A stretch of DNA of 64,000 bases from positions 1-64,000 of the forward strand of contig NZ_JSBW02000041.1 of assembly GCF_000772705.2 (NCBI RefSeq). The letters run 5' to 3'. The notes under the pieces are model-generated. The model worked only from the letters and a program-made list of their open reading frames with translations. It ran no database searches and was not told where the DNA came from. This document shows positions 16,932 to 27,717 of the stretch, piece after piece. The position numbers and the translations under genes were made by a program. Numbering within the stretch: the stretch's first letter is position 1; every line of letters begins with the position of its first letter. This DNA comes from Xanthomonas vasicola. GTDB lineage: Bacteria; Pseudomonadota; Gammaproteobacteria; Xanthomonadales; Xanthomonadaceae.

Positions 16932-18579
16932 CACCCCCCGCAAGCTGTCGTTGAACAAGCTTTCCCTCAAGCGCGACAGCGCGACAGAAGCCCCCAAGCT
17001 GGAAGAGCGCCTGCACAAGGTGCTGGCTCAGGCCGGCCTGGGTTCGCGCCGCGCGCTGGAACAGCGCATTGCCGATGGCCTGATCAAGGTCAATGGCGCT
17101 GTTGCGCAGACCGGCATGTCGGTGCGCAGCGGCGACAAGATCGAGCTGGACGGCCGCAGCTTCGTGGCCAGCGCACTGACCGAACCCTCGCGCGTGCTGA
17201 TCTATAACAAGCCCGAAGGCGAAGTGACCACACGCGAAGATCCCGAAGGCCGCCCGACCGTGTTCGAGTCGCTGCCGGCATTGAAGGGCTCGCGCTGGAT
17301 CGCGATCGGCCGCCTGGACATCAACACCACCGGCCTGTTGCTGTTAACCACCGACGGTGAGTTGGCCAACGCGATGATGCACCCCTCCTACGAGGTCGAA
17401 CGCGAATACGTGGTGCGCGTGCGCGCCCCGGAAGGCGAAGAAAAGGTCTCAGACGCCATCATCGAGCGCCTGTCGCGCGGCGTGCTGCTGGAAGACGGCG
17501 GCGCCAAGTTCGACGAGATCGAACGCATCGGCGGCACCGATTCGCACGACTGGTTCCGCGTGGTGGTCAAGGAAGGCCGCAACCGCGAAGTACGCCGCCT
17601 GTGGGAATCGCAGGGTTGCCAGGTCAGCCGCCTCAAGCGCAGCCGCTACGGCAAGATTTCGCTGCCGCGCGAACTACTGCGTGGGCAGTCGGTGGAAGTG
17701 GCGCAGGAAAAGGTCGACGCCTTGCGCGCCGAACTCAAGCTGGAAGAAGGCGCACCTTCGGCGCTGACGCTGCAGCCGGTGATCGGCCAGCGCCGCGCCG
17801 CCAAGTCCACCGTGCACGTCTCGCGCGATGGCCGCAGCAATGCCTACGTCAACGGCCACACCTCCGGCGCCGATGAAGGCCGCGAGCTGCGTCGTTTCGA
17901 CAACCTGCGCGAAGATCGCGGCCGCGGCGGTCGCGGCAAGCCGGGCGGTTTCAAGGGTGGCCTGACGGTCAGCGGCGAAGCAGCGGCCCGGCAGTCGCAG
18001 CAGCGCCCGTTCAAGCAGCGTGGCCCGGCCAAGGGCGACCGCGGCGCCTTGCCGGACGGCAACCCCGCCGCGTTCCGCAGCTGGTATGTGCCCGATGGCG
18101 TGAGCACCGGCCCGAGCGGTCACCGCAATGCCGGGCCGAGCGGCCCGGGCACCGGCCAGGCACGCCCGTATGCGAAGAAAGGTCCGGGCGGCGCGCGTCC
18201 GGGGACTGGCGGTCCTGGTGGCGCCCGCTCGGGTGGTGCGGGGCGCAGCGGTGCCGGTGGTGGCGGGCAAGGTCAGTCGCAGGGTCAAGGCCAGGGGCAG
18301 CGCAAGCACCCGTATGGTCACCCGGGCAATGCACCGAGCTTCCCCTCGGATCACGCCAACCCGGGTTTCAGCCCGTACGGCGCGGTCCCTCCTGCTGGCC
18401 GCCCAAGCGGCGGCCGTCCGGGTCCGGGTGGTAACCGCGGTCCGGCATCTGCCAACCGTGGCCCCGGTGGTCCGGGTGGTGGCGCACGCGGCCCAGGTGG
18501 CGCACCGCGCGGCCCGGGCGGTCGCCCGCCGGGCGGCGGCAATCGTCGTCCCCCCGGTGGCGGTAATCGCGGTCGCTGA
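16924..18579 (+). CDS. rluB: 23S rRNA pseudouridine(2605) synthase with long basic Gly/Pro/Arg-rich tail
   Basis: A 551-residue protein. An S4 RNA-binding domain lies at about 27-75 (RLHKVLAQAGLGSRRALEQ). The pseudouridine synthase domain contains the catalytic Asp in IGRLDINTTGLLLLT and the end motif RNREVRRLWESQGCQVSRLKR. The catalytic core ends near residue 290; the remaining ~260 residues are Gly, Pro, Arg and Gln rich with repeated PGG/GPG units and are probably disordered and RNA-binding. RluB modifies U2605 (E. coli numbering) of 23S rRNA; RluE/RluF-type specificity is less likely. A strong terminator follows 20 bases after the stop. Confidence 0.93.
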   Translation: MSDTPRKLSLNKLSLKRDSATEAPKLEERLHKVLAQAGLGSRRALEQRIADGLIKVNGAVAQTGMSVRSGDKIELDGRSFVASALTEPSRVLIYNKPEGEVTTREDPEGRPTVFESLPALKGSRWIAIGRLDINTTGLLLLTTDGELANAMMHPSYEVEREYVVRVRAPEGEEKVSDAIIERLSRGVLLEDGGAKFDEIERIGGTDSHDWFRVVVKEGRNREVRRLWESQGCQVSRLKRSRYGKISLPRELLRGQSVEVAQEKVDALRAELKLEEGAPSALTLQPVIGQRRAAKSTVHVSRDGRSNAYVNGHTSGADEGRELRRFDNLREDRGRGGRGKPGGFKGGLTVSGEAAARQSQQRPFKQRGPAKGDRGALPDGNPAAFRSWYVPDGVSTGPSGHRNAGPSGPGTGQARPYAKKGPGGARPGTGGPGGARSGGAGRSGAGGGGQGQSQGQGQGQRKHPYGHPGNAPSFPSDHANPGFSPYGAVPPAGRPSGGRPGPGGNRGPASANRGPGGPGGGARGPGGAPRGPGGRPPGGGNRRPPGGGNRGR

Positions 18580-18597
18580 GTTGCGACGCGCGCATTT

Positions 18598-18627
18598 AAA
18601 AAAACGGCCCTGCGAAGGGCCGTTTTT
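18598..18627 (+). terminator. intrinsic terminator of the scpA-scpB-rluB operon
   Basis: ACGGCCC-TGCGAA-GGGCCGT stem flanked by A-run and T-run (pairing extends through AAAA/TTTT), 25 bases after the rluB stop. The A-run also lets it serve the convergent gene on the minus strand. Confidence 0.9.
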
Positions 18628-18783
18628 GTGGTGCTGGGGGCGGATTGCAGATCTAGGAGATGGCCCAGCATCGCCATTGCGTCTTGCGAGGCCGACGTGC
18701 ACCAACTTCAAATACCTCTTCAGCCAGCCGCTCATCCCGTCCTGCAGTGCTCGATCACTGAGCGCTGCTGCCGGATCACACGC

Positions 18784-19221
18784 TTACTTACGACGTTCGA
18801 TCACGAAATTGCCGACCGCAACGCCCAGATCCACGCCCTCGCCCGTGCCTGCCAGCGCCAACGAGATATCGCCCTTGGTCACGACCTGGGCGGTGCTGGA
18901 TTTGACCACGCCGGCATGCGCTTCGGCCGCGGCGTAGGTACCGAACAGATCGTTGAGGCTGTAGGCGCCGGAGAACGTGCCACGGCCGCCGACGATCTTG
19001 GACTTGCCGACGGTCAGGCCGCCGCCCTTGCTGGAAATCTTGACCGGGATGACCGCACCGTTATCGCACTTGATGGTGCCGGTGCCGCTGGCGGTCTTGT
19101 AGAACACCGACCAGCCGGACAAGTTGAATGACAGCTGGCAATCGATGTTGCCGGCGGCCTGCGCCTGCGGAGCCAGCGTGGCGGCGCCAAGCAGCGCCAA
19201 CAGCGAAAGTGACTTGATCAT
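18784..19221 (-). CDS. small secreted protein of unknown function
   Basis: A 145-residue protein if translation begins at MIKSLSLLALLGAATLAP; another Met lies eight codons upstream. The signal peptide ends AQA. The mature protein is Gly/Ser/Ala/Val rich with alternating hydrophobic residues suggesting beta structure and has only two Cys (IDCQ and IKCD), which could form a disulfide. I do not recognise a family with confidence; the pattern of a secreted beta-rich protein with an early Cys pair is a little like DUF992. It is isolated between the rluB terminator and the divergent cyclase gene. Confidence 0.75.
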   Translation of the reverse strand: MIKSLSLLALLGAATLAPQAQAAGNIDCQLSFNLSGWSVFYKTASGTGTIKCDNGAVIPVKISSKGGGLTVGKSKIVGGRGTFSGAYSLNDLFGTYAAAEAHAGVVKSSTAQVVTKGDISLALAGTGEGVDLGVAVGNFVIERRK

Positions 19222-19384
19222 ATGAGCAGTGCCAGTGGTGGACATGGCGCGAGACTAGCAGCGCCGATGTGGCAGCCGCGACAAGGTCCAAGCGCGGCGC
19301 ACGCGTTTGTTCAGCGAAGCCTTACCTGGCTTTGACATGGCGGCAGCGCTGCCACCTGCAGCCACGACGTGGGATGATCGCGAC

Positions 19385-20155
19385 ATGCCACTCACCAATT
19401 ACATCCTGCTCTTCAGCGCCCTGCTGCTGCCCTCGCTCGCCCACTGCGGCGAGACGATTCCCACCCAGGGCTATACCGTCGTCAGGAGCTATCCACACGA
19501 CACCGCCGCCTTTACCGAAGGCCTGTTCTATCTCGACGGGCATCTATACGAGAGCACCGGCGAGTTGGGCCAGTCCAGTGTGCGCAAGGTCGACCTGGAC
19601 ACCGGCAAGGTCCTGCAGCAGGCCAACACGCCGCCGCCGTTCTATGGCGAAGGCATCGTTGCCTGGAAGGACCGCCTGATCCAACTGACCTGGCGCAATC
19701 AGCGCGGCTTCGTTTACGACCTGGCCACGCTGGCACCGCGCACGCAGTTCAGCTATTCCGGCGAGGGCTGGGCGCTCACCAGCGACAACCGCCAGCTCTA
19801 CATGAGCGATGGCACCGCCAGCATCCGCCGGCTGGATCCACAAAGCCTGAAACAAATCGGCAGCATCAAGGTCACCGCCCGCGGCAAGCCGCTGGACAAC
19901 CTCAACGAGCTGGAATGGGTGAAGGGCGAGCTGCTGGCGAACGTCTGGCTGACCACGCGCATCGCACGGATCGACCCGGCCAGCGGCAAAGTTATCGCCT
20001 GGATCGACCTCAAGGCACTGGTGCCAGATCCCGACACGTTGACCGACCCCACCAACGACGTGCTCAACGGCATCGCCTACGACGCCGAGCACGATCGCTT
20101 GTTCGTTACAGGCAAGCGCTGGCCGAAGATCTACCAGATCAAGTTGGCTCAGTAG
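19385..20155 (+). CDS. glutaminyl-peptide cyclotransferase (plant-type)
   Basis: A 256-residue secreted protein starting MPLTNYILLFSALLLPSLAH; earlier in-frame Met codons precede a poor signal. The mature protein is a five-bladed beta-propeller of the glutamine cyclotransferase family: YTVVRSYPHDTAAFTEGL at the start, YESTGELGQSSVRKVDL, GEGIVAWKDRLIQLTW, GWALTSDNRQLYMSDG and LNELEWVKGELLANVW. The enzyme converts N-terminal Gln to pyroglutamate in exported proteins. This propeller type is known from papaya and from X. campestris and is unrelated to the zinc-dependent animal enzyme. It stands alone with its own promoter region. Confidence 0.93.
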   Translation: MPLTNYILLFSALLLPSLAHCGETIPTQGYTVVRSYPHDTAAFTEGLFYLDGHLYESTGELGQSSVRKVDLDTGKVLQQANTPPPFYGEGIVAWKDRLIQLTWRNQRGFVYDLATLAPRTQFSYSGEGWALTSDNRQLYMSDGTASIRRLDPQSLKQIGSIKVTARGKPLDNLNELEWVKGELLANVWLTTRIARIDPASGKVIAWIDLKALVPDPDTLTDPTNDVLNGIAYDAEHDRLFVTGKRWPKIYQIKLAQ

Positions 20156-20156
20156 C

Positions 20157-20250
20157 CGGGATTGGGGATTGGGGATGAGTAACAGCGGATGGGCTGGCGT
20201 TTGCGCGGCAGTGGCGTGTACCAATCCCGAATCACTACTCCCTAATCTCG
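20157..20250. repeat. GATTGGGGATT-type short repeat pair (inverted)
   Basis: CGGGATTGGGGATTGGGGAT at 20157-20176 faces ACCAATCCCGAATCACTACT beginning near 20219 in inverted orientation. The same motif recurs in other gaps of this window (near 38905, 43877, 43999 and 53231). The right copy supplies the stop codon and last residues of the adjacent nitrilase-family gene. Confidence 0.6.
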
Positions 20251-21047
20251 AACTGATCGGCATCCAGCATTGCCGGGAAGCGGGCGCGGTGTTCGGCCAG
20301 TGCAGTGGCGCTGATAGTGGTGGTGACAACCTGCTCGCGTTCGCGGATTTCCACCTGCGGCTGGCCAAGGAAATCGATCACTGCGCTGTCGCCGGCGTAA
20401 TGCAGCTGATTGCCGTCCACGCCAATCCGGTTGACTGCGGCCACGAAGCACAGGTTTTCGATCGCGCGTGCGCGCAGCAGCGTCTTCCACGCATAGGCGC
20501 GTGCGGACGGCCAGTTGGCCACGAAGAGTTGCAGATCGAAATCCAGCTGCCCCGGGCGTTCCACATCGAAGCGGTTGCGGCAGAACACCGGAAAACGCAG
20601 GTCGTAGCAAACCTGCGGATTGATCCACCAGCCCTTCCATTCCACCGTCAGCCGCTCGCGCCCGGCCGCGTAGCGCAGATGCTCGTTGCCGAAGCGGAAC
20701 AGGTGGCGCTTGTCGTAATACTGCAGTGCCCCGTCGGGCGTGGCCCAGAGCAGCCGATTGAACACACCTTCCTCAGCGCGCAACTGCACGCTACCGGTGA
20801 CCGCCGCACCCAGGCGTGCGGCTTGCGCGCGCACCCACTCCACGGTCGGCCCGTCCATGCCTTCGGCCTTGTCGATGGCGTCGTTGGAGAACCCGCTGGT
20901 AAAGGTCTCCGGCAGGATCACCAGATCGGTCTGCCCGGCCAATGGCTCCAGCAGCGCACCGTAATACGCGCGGTTAGCGGCCGGGTCGTGCCAGCGGGTA
21001 TTGCCTTGGATCAGCGAAACTCTCAAATCCTGCGTGACGTGTGTCAT
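20235..21047 (-). CDS. carbon-nitrogen hydrolase, omega-amidase (YafV/Nit2 type)
   Basis: A 270-residue nitrilase-superfamily enzyme starting MTHVTQDLRVSLIQGNTRW. The catalytic triad is visible: Glu in VILPETFTSGF, Lys in QYYDKRHLFRF and Cys in INPQVCYDLRFP. YafV-type enzymes hydrolyse alpha-ketoglutaramate and related omega-amides, completing the methionine salvage transamination cycle. The nearby minus-strand aminotransferase of the MtnE/YbdL type fits such a pair, although about 370 bases separate them. A Met 16 codons upstream is possible but has no conserved sequence. Its C-terminus lies in a dispersed repeat. Confidence 0.9.
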   Translation of the reverse strand: MTHVTQDLRVSLIQGNTRWHDPAANRAYYGALLEPLAGQTDLVILPETFTSGFSNDAIDKAEGMDGPTVEWVRAQAARLGAAVTGSVQLRAEEGVFNRLLWATPDGALQYYDKRHLFRFGNEHLRYAAGRERLTVEWKGWWINPQVCYDLRFPVFCRNRFDVERPGQLDFDLQLFVANWPSARAYAWKTLLRARAIENLCFVAAVNRIGVDGNQLHYAGDSAVIDFLGQPQVEIREREQVVTTTISATALAEHRARFPAMLDADQFEIRE

Positions 21048-21414
21048 GCCCAACGTACTCCGATGCAAAGCGTGCCAACCAGGCACAGCAACCATAATGT
21101 GGGTGTCACTCAGGGCAGATGGCGAACCAAGCGATTGGCGGTGGTAAGCCGCTCCTCGGATACAGCCAGATAGCGTGCCACATAGCGATCTCTTCGGAAC
21201 GGCACCACGCCGAAATCCATCCCCACGCGCTGACCTCGGTCAACGAGTCCAGTCATGTCATGACATGGCAATAAAAAAGCGCGCTGTCGACGACACCGCT
21301 GGCGAACGCCAATCCGAACGTAATCCCAAAGTAGGTTGCGGTGATTGACATCAACGTGATCCTTTGTGCGCGACGGCTGCAGCTTGCGAACCGTCATTTA
21401 TCGATTCAATCGCA
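21048..21414. other. intergenic region with no supported gene
   Basis: The only suggestive frame is 21253-21351 on the minus strand: 32 hydrophobic residues starting MSITATYFGITFGLAFASG. It lacks a clear ribosome site and a known homologue, so I do not call it a gene. A small CATGTCATGACATG palindrome lies at 21254-21267. Confidence 0.4.
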
Positions 21415-22563
21415 TTACAACCGCTGCAACCGCTCGATCGCGGCATCCAATGTCGCATCGTTCTTGGCAAAGCACAGCCGCGCCAGACGCTGACCAGCCG
21501 GTGCATTTTCATAGAACGGCGACAACGGGATCGCCGCTACGCCCTTCTCCACCGTCAGCCATTTCACGAATTCGGTATCCGGCAGATCGCTGATGGCTGA
21601 GTAGTCCACTAGCTGGAAGTACCCGCCGGGCACGGGTAGCGGCTTCAACCGGGTGGTCAGCAACTGTTCGCGGAAACGGTCGCGCTTGGCCTGGTAGAAC
21701 GTGCAGAGTTGCTCGTCGTGCTGGGGTTCGTCGCGGATCATCGCGGCGAAGGCGTGCTGAGCCGGGCCGAAGCTGGTGAAGGTGTTGTACTGATGTACTT
21801 TGCGGAATTCGGCCGTGAGCGCGGGCGGCGCGATGGCGTAGCCAATCTTCCAGCCGGTGCAGTGGTAGGTCTTGCCGAAGCTGGAAATCACGAACGCGCG
21901 TTCGCGCAGTTCTGGCCAGCGCAATACCGATTCGTGCCGGCGACCGTCGAATACGATGTGCTCGTACACCTCATCCGACAGCAGAAAGATCTCGGTGCCG
22001 CGTAGCAGTTCGGTCAGCATCTGCATGTCGTCGGCCGAGAGCATCGCGCCGGACGGGTTATGCGGCGAGTTGATCATCAACAGCCGCGTTTCCGGCGTGA
22101 TCGCGGCGCGCAGCGCATCCCAGTCGACTGCGAAGGTCTGAGGGTGCAGCGCCACGTGCACCGCACGTGCGCCGGCCAGATCGATCGCCGGCTCGTAGCA
22201 GTCGTAGGCCGGGTCCAGCACGATGACCTCTTCGCCGGCGCGCACGACCGCGTGGATGGCGTTGAAGATCGCCTCGGTGGCACCGCTGGTGACGGTGATT
22301 TCGGTGTCGACATCGACCTGCGCGCCATAGCAGCGCTGCGCCTTGCCGCCGATGGCCTGGCGCAATGTCGCCACGCCGGTCATCGGTGGGTACTGGTTGT
22401 GACCGGCCGCCATGGCCTTGGTCAGTTCGTCGACCAGCCGCTGCGGCACCGCGAAATCGGGAAAGCCCTGGCCCAGATTGACCGCGCCGTGCTCGGCCGC
22501 CAGCTGCGACATGACGGTGAAGATGGTGGTGCCCACCTTGGGCAGCTTGGTCGTGAGGGGCAT
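21415..22563 (-). CDS. PLP-dependent aminotransferase (methionine/glutamine aminotransferase type)
   Basis: A 382-residue class I/II aminotransferase starting MPLTTKLPKVGTTIFTVMSQ; the long upstream extension of the frame has no family similarity. Visible motifs are VNLGQGFPDF, the N-terminal substrate loop HNQYPPMTGV, TSGATEAIF, the Asp of the DPAYDCYEPA segment, NSPHNPSG and the PLP lysine in SSFGKTYHCTGWKIGY. It resembles YbdL/kynurenine aminotransferase-like enzymes that use methionine and aromatic residues with keto acids. With the neighbouring omega-amidase it could form the methionine salvage pair. Precise substrate is inferred only. Confidence 0.93.
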   Translation of the reverse strand: MPLTTKLPKVGTTIFTVMSQLAAEHGAVNLGQGFPDFAVPQRLVDELTKAMAAGHNQYPPMTGVATLRQAIGGKAQRCYGAQVDVDTEITVTSGATEAIFNAIHAVVRAGEEVIVLDPAYDCYEPAIDLAGARAVHVALHPQTFAVDWDALRAAITPETRLLMINSPHNPSGAMLSADDMQMLTELLRGTEIFLLSDEVYEHIVFDGRRHESVLRWPELRERAFVISSFGKTYHCTGWKIGYAIAPPALTAEFRKVHQYNTFTSFGPAQHAFAAMIRDEPQHDEQLCTFYQAKRDRFREQLLTTRLKPLPVPGGYFQLVDYSAISDLPDTEFVKWLTVEKGVAAIPLSPFYENAPAGQRLARLCFAKNDATLDAAIERLQRL

Positions 22564-22790
22564 GGCGCCTGTCCGGACAAGAAACGAGGGACCGCGAGTG
22601 TACGCAAAGCCGCCAGGCGGTTGCGCCGGGACACTGCAAAACAGCGTTCCCGACCCATCACGGTGCCCGCCACGCTGCCGCGCACGTCCCCGACATGCCA
22701 CCATCGTCGCTACAATGCGCGCCCGGTCCGGTGCGTCCCCCTGCCCCGGTTCTTCCCCATGCCGTCCTGTGACGTGAGCCTGCTGCACCG

Positions 22791-23431
<641 letters not shown>

Positions 23432-23435
<4 letters not shown>

Positions 23436-24127
23436 GCGCGCATTCGCCCCAACCGTCGCTATGGCAGGCAGCCCGCGCGTTGCTGGCGCGCGACCTGCAA
23501 CTGCTGTGGCGTCGCCGCAGCGATGCCTTGCAGCCGGCGCTGTTTGCGCTGCTGATCGTCGTGCTATTTGCGTTGGGCCTGGGCGGACGCCCGGACCTGC
23601 TGGCACAGGCCGCGCCAGCGGTGTTGTGGCTGTCGGTGTTGCTTGCCGGCCTGCTGTCGCTGGACGCCCTGTTCCGCAGCGATGTCGAAGACGGCTCGAT
23701 GGAGCAATGGCTGCTCGCGCCGGTGCCGTTGGCCTGGTTGATCGCAGTGCGCGTGCTGCTGCATTGGGCAACCAGTGCGTTGCCACTGATTGCAGTCACG
23801 CCGCTGCTGGGCGAATTGCTGCACCTGCCGCATGACCAATTGCCGGTGCTGCTGGCATCGTTGGCACTGGGAACACCGCTTCTGAGTCTGCTCGGCGCCG
23901 TGGTCGCGGCACTGACGGTGACGATGAAACGCTCTGGTATTCTCGTGGCGTTGCTGGCGTTGCCGCTGTACGTGCCGGTGCTGGTGTTCGGTGCCGGCAG
24001 TGTGGCGGCCAGCGGGCAAGGACAGGATGCAGTGGGTGCGTTGTTGTTGTTGGGCGCCGGACTGGTGATCGGCGTGGTCCTGGCACCGCTGGCTGCAGCG
24101 GCCGCGATCCGCATTTCGTTGAGTTGA
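23432..24127 (+). CDS. ccmB: heme exporter membrane protein CcmB
   Basis: A 231-residue inner-membrane protein starting [20 protein letters not shown] with about six transmembrane segments. The conserved CcmB stretches include [57 protein letters not shown] and [18 protein letters not shown]. It is the permease partner of CcmA. The start overlaps the ccmA stop (ATGA). A 94-base gap separates it from ccmC. Confidence 0.96.
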
Positions 24128-24221
24128 GCGCTGCAGTCGATGCATTGTCGATAGCACGCCCCGCACAACGCGTTGTTGCTGTTTCGAGAGCCAATGCCAT
24201 TCCAAAGGCTACTGCCATCGC

Positions 24222-24970
24222 ATGAACGTCGTCGTCCGCTGGTTCCACCAACTCGCATCGCCCCCGATCTTCGACCGTTTTACTGCGCGCTGGGCGCCTT
24301 GGTGCTATGCGCTGGCCGCGTTGTTGCTGGGTGTGGGCATCTGGCAAGCCTTGTTTGCGGTACCGGCGGATTACCAGCAAGGCGACAGCTTCCGCATTCT
24401 CTACATCCATGTGCCGAGTGCGTGGATGAGCCTGTTCGTGTTCGGGCTGATGGCGCTGTATGCGGCCATCGCGCTGATCTGGCGCATTAAAATCTGCGAA
24501 ATACTGGCGATGGCATGCGCGCCGATCGGTGCGGCATTCACCGTGATCACCCTGCTGACCGGAAGCATCTGGGGCAAGCCAATGTGGGGCGCCTGGTGGG
24601 ATTGGGACCCGCGCCTGACCACCGAATTGATTCTGCTGTTTCTGTATCTGGGCGTGATCGGCCTGTATCACGCCATCGACGATCGTCGTCAGGCCGCACG
24701 CGCGGCGTCATTGCTGGCCATCGTCGGGGTGGCGCTGCTGCCGGTGATCCGCTATTCGGTGGTGTGGTGGAATTCGCTGCATCAGGGCCAGAGCATTCGC
24801 TTGCTCGGCCCGTCGACGATCGATGCCAGCATGCTGCTGCCGCTTTGGTTGATGGTGATCGGCACCAAGTTCTGGTTTGCCGGTTCGCTGCTGACGCGCG
24901 CACGCGCCGACAACCTGCGTCGCGAAGCCGGCAAGGCCTGGATCGTGCGCGACGCGCCGGAGGGAGCGAC

Positions 24971-24974
<4 letters not shown>
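24222..24974 (+). CDS. ccmC: heme-handling protein CcmC
   Basis: A 250-residue membrane protein of the heme-handling protein family with six transmembrane helices. The Trp-rich periplasmic motif is WGKPMWGAWWDWDPRLT and the two conserved His lie in YIHVPSAWM and SLHQGQSIR. CcmC loads heme onto CcmE at the periplasmic side. Its stop overlaps the ccmD start (ATGA). Confidence 0.97.
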
Positions 24975-25608
<634 letters not shown>

Positions 25609-25779
25609 TGGCGTGTGTCAGGACGTCGGCATTCCTTCAGAAGGCTGGCTTGCGCGGTGGCTGCATGACTGACAACGTCATTGTGCCTACGCAAGCCCGT
25701 ACAAATGCTGCAGGGATGAAGCCTCTGCAGTGCGCCCGCCATCGTGGCGCCCCTGCACGTTCACCAACGCGCCAACCCG

Positions 25780-27717
25780 ATGCTTCCTGAGCTCGGCACG
25801 TTCCTGCTGGTACTTGCCCTGCTGGTTGCACTGGTGCAGGCGGTGGTGCCGCTGGCCGGCGCACAGCGCGGACGCAGCAGCTGGATGGCCGTGGCGCGAC
25901 CGGCTGCGCTGGTGCAGTTGGCGTTGATCGCATCGGCCTTCGCCGTGTTGACGCACGCCTTCCTGGTGCAGGATTTTTCGGTGCACTACGTTGCTGAAAA
26001 TTCCAACAGCCTGCTGCCGGTGATGTATCGCTATTCGGCGGTGTGGGGCGCACACGAAGGCTCGCTGCTGCTGTGGACGCTGGTGCTGGCGTTGTGGACC
26101 GGCGCGGTGGCGATCTGGTCGCGGCAACTGCCGGCGCATGTGATCGCGCGCGTCCTCGGCGTCATGGCGCTGGTGAGTATTGGGTTTCTGGCATTTTTGC
26201 TGTTCATCTCCAACCCGTTTGCGCGGCTGTTTCCGGTGCCGCTGGAAGGTGGCGACCTCAATCCGCTGCTGCAAGACCCGGGGCTGATCGTCCATCCGCC
26301 GATGCTGTATTGCGGTTACGTCGGCTTTGCGGTGCCGTTCGCGTTCGCCATCGCTGCGCTGCTGGAAGGCCGCATGGATGCGCGCTGGCTGCGCTGGACG
26401 CGGCCGTGGACCAACGTCGCCTGGTCGATGCTTACCGTCGGCATCGCGCTGGGTAGCTGGTGGGCGTATTACGAGCTGGGCTGGGGCGGCTGGTGGTTCT
26501 GGGACCCGGTGGAAAACGCCAGTTTCATGCCGTGGCTGGTGGGCACCGCGTTGCTGCATTCGCAGGCGGTGACCGAAAAGCGCGGCAGCCTCGCCAGTTG
26601 GACCTTGCTGCTAGCAATCGCCGCCTTTGCGCTATCGCTGCTGGGCACCTTCCTGGTGCGCTCGGGCGTGCTGACCAGCGTGCATTCGTTCGCCGCCGAC
26701 CCGTCGCGCGGGCTGTTCATTCTGGTGTTCCTGTTACTCGTGGTCGGTGGTTCGTTGCTGTTATATGCGCTGCGCGCGCCGCGGTTGTCGCTGGTGGATG
26801 ATCCGCGCCGCGCATTTGCCGGCAGCTCGCGCGAAACCTTGTTGCTGTTGAACAACCTGCTACTCACCTGCGCCTGCGCAATGGTGTTGCTGGGCACCTT
26901 GTATCCGCTGCTGGCCGATGCGTTGGGGCTAGGCAAACTGTCGGTCGGGCCGCCCTACTTCGGCACCTTGTTCGTGGTGTTGATGGCGCCGCTGGTGGCG
27001 CTGCTGCCGTTCGGCCCGCTCACGCGCTGGCAGCGCGAACAAGCCTCGCGGCCGTTGGCGATGCTGGCGCCGTGGGCAGGTCTGGCGTTGGCGGCAGGCA
27101 TGCTGGCCTGGTTCACCGCGCCGCAGGGGCAATTGAAAGCCGCCTTCGGTGTGGTCGGTGCAGCCTGGGTGCTGTTCGGCACCTTGCGTTTTATGTGGAC
27201 GCGGCGCGCGGCCAAGGGGCGCAAATTCACCGCCGAAATGCTGGGCATGGTGCTGGCGCATCTGGGCGTTGCGGTGTTCCTGTCCGGCGCCTTGCTGGTA
27301 GAGGGATTGAGCCTGCAGCGCGAAGTGGCGTTGGCGCCCGGACAACAGGTGCAGATCGGCCGCTACGCGTTGCACTTCGATGGGCTGGAAGAGCTGCGCG
27401 GGCCTAATTACGTGTCCGACCGTGCCAACCTGCAGGTCTTCAAGGACGATGCGCCGGTGGGCATGCTGCATGCGGAAAAACGCCGCTACGCCAGCGGCGG
27501 GCAGACCTTGACCGAGGCGGCGATCCGTCCTGGCCCGCTTGGCGACCTGTATCTCGCTCTTGGCGAACCGCTGGGCAATCAGGCCTGGGCGGTACGCGTG
27601 CACCTCAAACCGTTCGTCCGCTGGATCTGGCTGGGAGCGCTGCTGATGGCGCTCGGCGGCCTGGTCACCGCGGCCGACCGGCGTTTTCGTCGTTCTCCGG
27701 AGATCCAAGATGGTTGA
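25780..27717 (+). CDS. ccmF: cytochrome c heme lyase subunit CcmF
   Basis: A 645-residue polytopic membrane protein (start MLPELGTFLLVLALLVALVQ; the frame extends 12 codons upstream without similarity). The WWD domain GWGGWWFWDPVENASFMPWL and conserved periplasmic His residues are present, with about 14 transmembrane segments. CcmF with CcmH ligates heme to apocytochrome and reduces holo-CcmE. It overlaps ccmG by eight bases. Confidence 0.96.
   Translation: MLPELGTFLLVLALLVALVQAVVPLAGAQRGRSSWMAVARPAALVQLALIASAFAVLTHAFLVQDFSVHYVAENSNSLLPVMYRYSAVWGAHEGSLLLWTLVLALWTGAVAIWSRQLPAHVIARVLGVMALVSIGFLAFLLFISNPFARLFPVPLEGGDLNPLLQDPGLIVHPPMLYCGYVGFAVPFAFAIAALLEGRMDARWLRWTRPWTNVAWSMLTVGIALGSWWAYYELGWGGWWFWDPVENASFMPWLVGTALLHSQAVTEKRGSLASWTLLLAIAAFALSLLGTFLVRSGVLTSVHSFAADPSRGLFILVFLLLVVGGSLLLYALRAPRLSLVDDPRRAFAGSSRETLLLLNNLLLTCACAMVLLGTLYPLLADALGLGKLSVGPPYFGTLFVVLMAPLVALLPFGPLTRWQREQASRPLAMLAPWAGLALAAGMLAWFTAPQGQLKAAFGVVGAAWVLFGTLRFMWTRRAAKGRKFTAEMLGMVLAHLGVAVFLSGALLVEGLSLQREVALAPGQQVQIGRYALHFDGLEELRGPNYVSDRANLQVFKDDAPVGMLHAEKRRYASGGQTLTEAAIRPGPLGDLYLALGEPLGNQAWAVRVHLKPFVRWIWLGALLMALGGLVTAADRRFRRSPEIQDG

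Noticed and set aside
21253..21351. 32-codon hydrophobic frame
   Set aside because: Could be a small membrane peptide but has no ribosome site, no known homologue and no context.
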